From assembly GCF_001894805.1 (NCBI RefSeq), contig NZ_BCWX01000005.1, forward strand, positions 388,626-452,625: a stretch of 64,000 bases of DNA, given 5' to 3'. The notes beneath the pieces were generated by a model. It made no database searches. It was not told where the DNA came from and saw only the letters and a list, made by a program, of their open reading frames with translations. This DNA comes from Rhodococcus globerulus NBRC 14531 (GTDB taxonomy: Bacteria > Actinomycetota > Actinomycetes > Mycobacteriales > Mycobacteriaceae). Positions 54,553 to 61,169 of the stretch are shown here, one piece after another. The stretch's first letter is position 1, and every line of letters begins with the position of its first letter. The translations under genes were made by a program, and so were the position numbers.

Positions 54553-54942
54553 ATGGAACCAGAGAAGACCGCAGCAGATAATGTCGAGTTCGTCCGCGTA
54601 GCTCGGTCGGGTCAGGTGACGGAAGGACTTGTCCGTCGATTCTTTTCGGGCGAGCACGAATTCGCCGTCGCCCGACTCGACGGTAAGGCGTACGCGACGT
54701 CCAACTACTGCACACATCTTGACTGTCTCCTGTCTTCCGGCAAACTCGTAGAGGACGGCATAGGTTGTTCATGTCACGGCAGTGTGTTCGATCTCGAGAC
54801 GGGTGAGCCGGTATATCCGCCGGCCACGGTGGCTATCAAGACATACGCCGTCGAAGAACGAGAGGGAGAGATTTTCGTCGGGTTCGACCCATCGGACACG
54901 ACATCAGCTCCCCGCCGACGTGCAACCCGCGGCCTGACATGA
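54553..54942 (+). CDS. Rieske-type ferredoxin 2
   Basis: I chose the ATG at 54553 because GGAGAGGGG sits eight bases upstream (129 residues). An in-frame ATG at 54511 overlaps the dehydrogenase stop and is the alternative. The cluster ligands are Cys53, His55, Cys72 and His75 (NYCTHLDCLL ... GCSCHGSVFD). It differs clearly from ferredoxin 1, so the operon carries two Rieske proteins but one reductase. Its stop overlaps the next gene as ATGA. Confidence 0.88.
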   Translation: MEPEKTAADNVEFVRVARSGQVTEGLVRRFFSGEHEFAVARLDGKAYATSNYCTHLDCLLSSGKLVEDGIGCSCHGSVFDLETGEPVYPPATVAIKTYAVEEREGEIFVGFDPSDTTSAPRRRATRGLT

Positions 54943-56528
54943 CCACAAGGCCACCAACCCTCTCGACCAGGGGCATGGTCTCTTCCAGTCATCCGGCAGC
55001 CAGCACGATCGGTGTGCAGGTTCTCGCCGACGGCGGCAATGCGATCGACGCGACACTCGCCATGGCGGCGATGACATGGCTGGCACTGCCAGGACAATGC
55101 GGAATCGGTGGAGACGCCTTCGCTGTAGTGCGTGAGCCCGACGGACGAGTCTGGACGGTCGGAGGAAGTGGATTCGGGCCAGACGGTGGAGAGACGGATT
55201 TCTACACAGATCAAGGTTTGACCTCGATTCCCTTGGACGGACCCCTTGGTGTTGCCGTACCGGGCGCCCCTGCGGCCCTGGCAGCACTTCATGCCAATGG
55301 GGCGACACGTTCTCTGTCTGACTTGTGGGAACCGGCGGCAGGTAGCGCCGAACGAGGTTTACCGTGTTCAGCCAAGACCCTCCAAGACATCCGGGAAGCC
55401 CATCTGGCGATTGCGCTGGATCCCGGCCTCGCCGCTGTCTATCTTCCCGGCGGCGGGTTACCTCATGTGGGGCAACAACTCCCCCAAATTGATCTAGCTC
55501 GAACGATTCGCTCACTTGCGTCCGATCCCGCGGACTTCTATCTCGGATCCTTCGCTCAGAAAGCTGTGTCGACACTGCGTGAACGTGGGGCGCCTTTCAG
55601 CGGTAACGAGTGGGCGTATGGATTCAAGGTCGACCCGGAACCCGCCATAGCCGGCACGTACGCGGGTGCGGTGGTATATCAGACGGCGATGCCGACGCCA
55701 GGCTGGATGGTTCTTCAGCAAGCCGCTCTGTGCGACCGTGTAGTCGGGTACTCGCCATGGATGGCGGCACCCGCGATCGACCGATTGGCATCGGCGGCCC
55801 GCCTCGCCTTCGAGGATCGCTTTGCACTGTGCGGTAGTGACAATGACGAATGGAGAACACTGCTGCTACCCGACACCGTGGCCCGATCGAGAGCATCATT
55901 GGATGCGAAGTCGAGGCGACGGGAGTTCAGTGTGGCCGGCGGGGACACCACGTCGATCGTCGCCGTCGACTCCGACGGAAGAGCGGTCAGCTTCATTCAT
56001 TCCCTTGCCTTCACTTTCGGTTCCAAGATCACGGTCCCGGGTACGGGGGTAGTACTCAACAACAGGTTCGGTCGTGGTGCGTATCTGATTCCAGGGCATC
56101 CAAATTCGGCTTCGCCGCGACGTAAACCGGTGCATACTCTCAATGCTTGGATAGCAGCAGACACCGCGGGGGCACTGCTTCACGTGGGTAACACCCCGGG
56201 TGGAGACGGGCAGGTCCAGTGGAACATGCAATTGCTGTCCCATTTGCTCGACCACGGACTCGACCCGGCAGAGGCTGTGGCGGCACCGCGATTCACGGTT
56301 TACCCGGGCAGTGATTCAGACGTGATCGGTCAGCCCGCTGAGCTTCGGTGCGAATCAAGGATAGGAAAGTCCACGTTGTCCGAATTACGTAGTCGAGGAC
56401 ACGATGTGACGCTTCAGGGAGCATGGGATGGTGGTGGCAGCGCTCAGGTGATTTCACTCGATCGTGAGCGTGGGCTACTCAGCGGCGCAGCCGATCCTCG
56501 ACAGGAAGGGATAGCTCTAGGTGTCTGA
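54939..56528 (+). CDS. Gamma-glutamyltransferase-like Ntn amidohydrolase
   Basis: The 529-residue precursor has the family N-terminus (SSHPAASTIGVQVLADGGNA-IDA) and the autocleavage site GGD-T with the nucleophile Thr337. No signal peptide is present, so it should act in the cytoplasm. Relatives with this arrangement include oxamate amidohydrolase (HpxW), other amidohydrolases and acylases as well as true gamma-glutamyltransferases. In this operon it may cleave or form an amide of the pathway substrate. Confidence 0.88.
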   Translation: MTTRPPTLSTRGMVSSSHPAASTIGVQVLADGGNAIDATLAMAAMTWLALPGQCGIGGDAFAVVREPDGRVWTVGGSGFGPDGGETDFYTDQGLTSIPLDGPLGVAVPGAPAALAALHANGATRSLSDLWEPAAGSAERGLPCSAKTLQDIREAHLAIALDPGLAAVYLPGGGLPHVGQQLPQIDLARTIRSLASDPADFYLGSFAQKAVSTLRERGAPFSGNEWAYGFKVDPEPAIAGTYAGAVVYQTAMPTPGWMVLQQAALCDRVVGYSPWMAAPAIDRLASAARLAFEDRFALCGSDNDEWRTLLLPDTVARSRASLDAKSRRREFSVAGGDTTSIVAVDSDGRAVSFIHSLAFTFGSKITVPGTGVVLNNRFGRGAYLIPGHPNSASPRRKPVHTLNAWIAADTAGALLHVGNTPGGDGQVQWNMQLLSHLLDHGLDPAEAVAAPRFTVYPGSDSDVIGQPAELRCESRIGKSTLSELRSRGHDVTLQGAWDGGGSAQVISLDRERGLLSGAADPRQEGIALGV

Positions 56529-56970
56529 TATTTCGTTTGTGCGAGGGCCCGTGCCGCAGGGACAGTACATGGCGGCAACAGTTCACGACTCGATTGCTTA
56601 CAGTGCGGGGATGACACCGCGGATCGACGGAGTCCTCCAAGTGTCCGGAGTTGTCGGCGATGCGGTAGACATTGCGGATGCGGCTACCGCTGCGGGGATG
56701 TGCGCGCGGAATGCGCTCACCGCAATTGCTTCGGTCGCAGGAGGGATGGATCGAGTCGAGCGCTGTCTGCGCATGACGGTGTATGTGGCTTGCGCAGACA
56801 ACTTCTTCGATCTGTCGGCAGTAGCCGACGGTGCGTCGGCGGTGATCGCTGAAATACTCGGTCGGGAAGCACTTCCCGTTCGTGCCGCGATTGGCGTCAA
56901 GAACCTTCCGTCAGGTGCTCCGGTGGAAGTCGACATCACGGCCGTGGTCGATATGAAGCCTCACGCATAG
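56521..56970 (+). CDS. RidA family enamine/imine deaminase-like protein
   Basis: The 149-residue protein (GTG start, eight-base overlap with the previous gene) has the RidA/YjgF pattern YSAGMTPRIDGVLQVSGVVG near the start and PVRAAIGVKNLPSGAPVEVD at the end, with the conserved arginine in PVRAAIG. RidA proteins hydrolyse reactive enamines and imines to ketones and ammonia. As the last gene of an oxidative operon it suggests that an imine or enamine intermediate, and hence an amine substrate, is involved. Confidence 0.88.
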   Translation: MSDISFVRGPVPQGQYMAATVHDSIAYSAGMTPRIDGVLQVSGVVGDAVDIADAATAAGMCARNALTAIASVAGGMDRVERCLRMTVYVACADNFFDLSAVADGASAVIAEILGREALPVRAAIGVKNLPSGAPVEVDITAVVDMKPHA

Positions 56971-57016
56971 TCTGTTTGGCTCCGTGAGACCTCGCATCGA
57001 GCGAAATATGATAGGT

Positions 57017-57928
57017 CTACAGCATCAAGGCAGGATCTGTGGTCAGTTCGATGTTGAGCCATGGTTCGTACGGCAGATCGGCGAGGTGTTTGGCGAATGT
57101 GCGTCGTACCGCATCTTCGTCGTCGATCTCCCACGTATGGGGAGGGACCATGAACATGGCTTCGATGTACAGCTTGCGGCCAACCTTGCTCATCGTCAGG
57201 GCTGGTTCATCCAAATCGAATTCATCGCGAACAGCTGCGATCGCGTCGTGGACATGCGCCTGAACCTGTTGACTGGGAGCGCCTTCGAGCAGTTCCACCA
57301 GAGCAGTTCGCAACAGAGCCAAGGGTTGTGGGACCAGCATCGCACAGCCGATCAGGACGAGCACGGAGTCGACGTATCGATCGGCATCGGAGAAATCGGT
57401 GCGTCCCAGGATCATTGCGACAACGGCGCCTACGGCAACCAGCGCGCTGAAGGCGGCCGAGGCTCCCCACTGCCTGGCCTCGGCCACCAGGAGATCGGAT
57501 GTGCGGTCGACCTTTCCGACGTAGCGCCAGATCAGTACGGACACTGCTGCACTGATCGCGCCGTAAGCTGCGAGCGACCCGGCCGTCACATCGGCTCCGC
57601 CGGCCAGGATGACCCGTACGGCCTCTACGGCGGCGTACGCGAGAGTCGCCAACAATGCCATGCCCTGAATGGCGATCACCACCGGAATCAGAGCTTCCTT
57701 GCCGAACGGGAAGCGCGCCGTCGGGCCTGAATCTGCGATCCGGGAGACGCGCAGCGACATCCAGGTCAAAACCATGCCAATCAGTGCGTACACACCGTCG
57801 AGCAGGATTACCTGAGACTGCGAGATCCACCCCCACACCGCGGCCAGGACTGCCAAGGCTGTCGCAACCATCAGCGAGTACCGCAGGGTCTTGCGCTCGC
57901 GCTCCGCTGACTCTTCTTTGATGCCCAT
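57017..57928 (-). CDS. Cation diffusion facilitator family transporter
   Basis: The ATG at 57928 gives 303 residues; upstream in-frame starts are not better supported. Six helices precede a cytoplasmic C-terminal domain. The first aspartate site is LLDGVYALIG; the second helix-pair site, usually HxxxD, is less clear (VAEARQWGASA), which places it outside the classic zinc exporters. It probably exports a divalent metal by proton exchange. It converges on the oxygenase operon and its link to it is only positional. Confidence 0.82.
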   Translation of the reverse strand: MGIKEESAERERKTLRYSLMVATALAVLAAVWGWISQSQVILLDGVYALIGMVLTWMSLRVSRIADSGPTARFPFGKEALIPVVIAIQGMALLATLAYAAVEAVRVILAGGADVTAGSLAAYGAISAAVSVLIWRYVGKVDRTSDLLVAEARQWGASAAFSALVAVGAVVAMILGRTDFSDADRYVDSVLVLIGCAMLVPQPLALLRTALVELLEGAPSQQVQAHVHDAIAAVRDEFDLDEPALTMSKVGRKLYIEAMFMVPPHTWEIDDEDAVRRTFAKHLADLPYEPWLNIELTTDPALML

Positions 57929-58055
57929 GACCCGCAACCGCCTTGTCGGTTTAGTAACTTCTTCCCGTAGGAATACCAGCAAAGTGGTTCCGAGAAAGAC
58001 TCACCGCGCCACTCCGATGAGCGCAGAAGCCGTACTCGACGCAAAATAGACTTCT

Positions 58056-59393
58056 ATGGCCGACCGTGGATTCACCCCGACACAGCTCGCTGCCCGAGCC
58101 GCCTATCTGCTGCGCGGTAATGATCTGGGCACGATGACTAGCGCTGCTCCCAAGCTTTATCCACATATGTGGAGTTGGGACGCGGCGTTTGTTGCTGTCG
58201 GATTGGCTCCGTTGAGTGTGGAACGAGCCGTTGTAGAACTCGATACCTTGCTCGACGCGCAGTGGAAGAACGGAATGATCCCGCACATCGTTTTTGCAAA
58301 CGGCGTCGACGGCTATTTTCCCGGTCCGACGCGGTGGGACGTCAATGCGTTGGCTGCGCATGCGCCGATAGGCACGGCGACATCCGGGATTACCCAACCG
58401 CCGGTACATGCGATTGCCGTGCAACGAATCCTCGATCATTCACGTCGTCACGGCCGTACGACGCGAGCGGTTGCCGAGGAGTTCTTGGATCGGCGGTGGA
58501 ATGATCTGGTTCGGTGGCATCGTTGGCTTGCCGAGGCACGAGATCTCGACGGTAATGGTCGGATAGCGCTCTATCACGGCTGGGAATCGGGGATGGACAA
58601 CTCTCCACGTTGGGATGCGGCGTACGGGAATGTTGTTGCGGGACAGGTTCCTGCGTACCAGCGAGCCGACCTTGCTGTTGTAACGGACCTGACGCAACGT
58701 CCCAAGGATCACGAATACGATCGCTATCTGTGGCTGCTCGAAGAAATGAAATCGGTGCGCTACGACGACCAACAGCTTTCTACCGCAATGAGTTTTGCAG
58801 TCGAGGACGTATTTGTCTCAGCCGTCTTCTCTATGGCCTGCGATGTCCTGGCGACCATCGGCGAGGAACATTCGCGGCCGAACTCCGATGTGCGAGATCT
58901 GCGCGGTTGGGCAGACCGATTCCGTCGAGGTGTCATAGCCACGACGGACGAAAGAAGCGGCGCGGCAAAGGATTTTGATCTCCGTACGGGACGCTGGGTG
59001 AATACCGAGACCATCGCGATGTTTGCGCCATTGTTGTGTAGTGGACTTAGTCGCGATGCTGAACGTTCGCTGTTACGAACGTTCGAGGGGCCGAAGTTCT
59101 GCGGGCATCCGGACATGAGATTTGCCGTCCCGCCGTCCACTTCCCCGGTGTCCGGCGATTTCCGTCCGCGTGAGTATTGGCGTGGACCTGTCTGGCCGGT
59201 GATCACCTGGCTGTTCTCATGGGCGTTTGCGCGTCGTGGATGGGCTGAACGATCGTATGTTCTCCGGGCGGAGGGACTCAGGCAGGCCAGTGACGGCAGT
59301 TTTGCCGAGTATTACGAACCCTTTACGGGTGAACCGTTGGGCAGCATGCAGCAATCCTGGACGGCGGCAGCGGTTCTCGATTGGTTGGGATGA
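58056..59393 (+). CDS. ggh: Glucosylglycerate hydrolase (GH63-like)
   Basis: The 445-residue (alpha/alpha)6-barrel protein has the family blocks LYPHMWSWDAAFVAVGL, YHGWESGMDNSPRWDAAY and REYWRGPVWPVITWL. Candidate catalytic residues are Asp181 (SGMDNSP) and Glu418 (SFAEYY), one position before Asp182 and Glu419 of Mycolicibacterium hassiacum GgH, as I recall. That enzyme hydrolyses glucosylglycerate, a solute stored under nitrogen limitation, and also mannosylglycerate. Length agrees. It is monocistronic and ends 62 bases before the lysozyme gene. Confidence 0.85.
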   Translation: MADRGFTPTQLAARAAYLLRGNDLGTMTSAAPKLYPHMWSWDAAFVAVGLAPLSVERAVVELDTLLDAQWKNGMIPHIVFANGVDGYFPGPTRWDVNALAAHAPIGTATSGITQPPVHAIAVQRILDHSRRHGRTTRAVAEEFLDRRWNDLVRWHRWLAEARDLDGNGRIALYHGWESGMDNSPRWDAAYGNVVAGQVPAYQRADLAVVTDLTQRPKDHEYDRYLWLLEEMKSVRYDDQQLSTAMSFAVEDVFVSAVFSMACDVLATIGEEHSRPNSDVRDLRGWADRFRRGVIATTDERSGAAKDFDLRTGRWVNTETIAMFAPLLCSGLSRDAERSLLRTFEGPKFCGHPDMRFAVPPSTSPVSGDFRPREYWRGPVWPVITWLFSWAFARRGWAERSYVLRAEGLRQASDGSFAEYYEPFTGEPLGSMQQSWTAAAVLDWLG

Positions 59394-59455
59394 CCAGCGT
59401 CTGAATAGTTCGTGAAACAACAGACAAATCAGGCAGCAGTCCCTACGCTCGGGGA

Positions 59456-60202
59456 ATGGCCGAGCGACGCACCGTCAGGACCTTAGGCAGACTAACCCCG
59501 ATCGCGATGGCTGCGGCCGTTGCATTGACGGCCCCGGGTCTCGCTGCGGCGGATGCTCCCCGCGGGCCGGACGTTTCGTCTTGGCAGCATGTGGATGGAA
59601 CCGGTATCGACTGGTTCCAGGTGCGGGCGTCGGGGCATGAGTTCGCGATGGTCAAAGCGACAGAGTCGCTGAACTACGTGAATCCGTATTTCGTCCAGGA
59701 TTGCCTTCGCATGCGCGTTGCGGGCGTTGCGCGCGGCGCCTACCACTACGCAGACGTGCGAGCGTCGCCGGAAGCGCAAGCTGCGTTCTATGCGGCAATG
59801 GTCCTCGGTATCAACGGTCCTGGAGATTTGCCTCCCGTCCTCGATCTCGAAGACGCAAAAGGCCTGCCGGCATCACAGGTGATCGACTGGACTCACCGGT
59901 ACCTGAACACCGTCCAGGCGTTGACGGGACGGCAGCCGATCATCTACACGTATCCCAACTTCTGGTACACGCAGATGGCGAACACAACCGAGTTCAACCA
60001 CTACCCGCTCTGGATTGCTGACTACAACGGTCAGAGCGCTCCGGGACCCTTGCCTGGTGGGTGGTCGAATTGGACCTTCTGGCAGTACACGAGCACAGGA
60101 CGCATACCGGGGATTGTCGGTAACACCGATATCAATGTCTACAGCGGAGCCCAGGGTGACTTCGGCCGTTACTCCAACAGCGTGGGGCTCGGCAGCAGCT
60201 AG
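59456..60202 (+). CDS. Secreted GH25 lysozyme
   Basis: The 248-residue protein has a signal peptide (LTPIAMAAAVALTAPGLAAA, cleavage near AAA-DAP) and a GH25 muramidase domain. The family motifs are present: PDVSSWQH with the first acidic residue, FAMVKATES, GAYHYAD, and VLDLEDAKG with the catalytic Asp/Glu pair, then WQYTSTG near the end. It would cut the glycan strands of peptidoglycan outside the cell. No cell-wall-binding module is attached. Confidence 0.93.
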   Translation: MAERRTVRTLGRLTPIAMAAAVALTAPGLAAADAPRGPDVSSWQHVDGTGIDWFQVRASGHEFAMVKATESLNYVNPYFVQDCLRMRVAGVARGAYHYADVRASPEAQAAFYAAMVLGINGPGDLPPVLDLEDAKGLPASQVIDWTHRYLNTVQALTGRQPIIYTYPNFWYTQMANTTEFNHYPLWIADYNGQSAPGPLPGGWSNWTFWQYTSTGRIPGIVGNTDINVYSGAQGDFGRYSNSVGLGSS

Positions 60203-60240
60203 GCGTGTGCGACTGCTTGCGCTCTTGCAGTTTCCTTTTC

Positions 60241-60254
60241 GGGCCCTCTGGCCC
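60241..60254 (+). terminator. GC hairpin after the lysozyme gene
   Basis: GGGCC-CTCT-GGCCC forms a 5-bp stem 38 bases after the lysozyme stop. TTTTC precedes it, but no T-run follows, so the call is weak. Confidence 0.4.
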
Positions 60255-60556
60255 TATTCAGGACCTGGAAAGTTGTTTGCTGTGTCCCGTGATGCGTGAC
60301 CGATTGGTCCGCATGTAGCTCTGTGGTTACGAGAAATTCAGCGGAGCGGTAGCCAAAATCGGGGAACACTTTGCTAGCTACGTGGGCTCAGATGATAGCT
60401 ATGGTGGGAAATTGGCTGAAATCCCCCGTGGAAATTTTCACAAAACGGACTTGAAGTTTGGTCTTACCGGGTGGTTACAGGCACGTACCAGTGGCGTTTT
60501 GAGCCCCCTGCCATCCGTCTATCGGGGCTTCCCCTCACTTCGTTACCTACGGCCCT

Positions 60557-60583
60557 GAATGAATTGATCGCGATCGTTCATTC
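60557..60583. promoter_or_regulatory. Nested palindrome
   Basis: Outer arms GAATGAA and TTCATTC flank an inner perfect palindrome, GATCGCGATC. It is a candidate operator for the downstream surface-protein gene, about 590 bases before its start. Confidence 0.45.
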
Positions 60584-60902
60584 GATTTCGGCGCGTTCGG
60601 GCTGCCGACGGAACCATCGTCGGTTGTAAGTGTTCTGGGTCGAAGTTCATACGCTGTGGTGCATCCAACAGCGGTTATGCGCACTGGTCATTTGTCTAGA
60701 TCTGCCAGGACACCCCATTATTCCAGCGACCCGGCGTATCCAGCCAAAACGCCGTTTCGAGTCGTGTGTGACCCAGCGACGGCCAATTTTGTCAGATTGT
60801 CCGGTTGACCAAAGCTGCCCAGCGGACCTTGTTCGATCAACGAAGGAAAGCGACTATCAGTCTGCTTTGTCCATCTTTCGGTGGGCAAGCTCCCGGTTAT
60901 CT

Positions 60903-60922
60903 GTTATCTTGATCGAGATAAC
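60903..60922. promoter_or_regulatory. Palindrome GTTATCT...AGATAAC
   Basis: Seven-base arms (GTTATCT and AGATAAC) flank TGATCG. It lies about 250 bases before the surface-protein start and is another candidate operator. Confidence 0.5.
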
Positions 60923-61169
60923 TGGAAGATTGCTCTTGATTTGCATGGATTTCGAGGGCCAAAGTCCTGCACAGGACGGCTCTTCCAACACGCAGGTGTT
61001 ACCCGAAGAGGAGCTCGAATGGCAGGACCGGCAGCAGCGTCCGGTGCGAGGTCGATCAGCCGAAATCCGGCGCACCGACCCGAACCAACCGATCAAACGG
61101 GAGTTCGCGCCATCGCTCTCGCATCTCCGTCCACCGAATATCGATCAGGCACATCCTGGGGAGCTAGAA

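Larger units (their letters stand above)
60255..61169. other. Long intergenic region before the surface-protein gene
   Basis: About 900 bases contain no convincing gene on either strand; the short frames at about 60881-61177 lack coding character and ribosome-binding sites. The region holds two palindromic elements (60557-60583 and 60903-60922). It probably includes a long promoter or leader for the downstream surface protein. I looked for a c-di-AMP (ydaO-type) or other riboswitch and could not recognise one. Confidence 0.6.

Noticed and set aside
60300..60480. Possible c-di-AMP (ydaO-type) riboswitch before a wall-related gene
   Set aside because: Stretches such as GGGGAACA looked suggestive, but the conserved core and the order of helices could not be matched.
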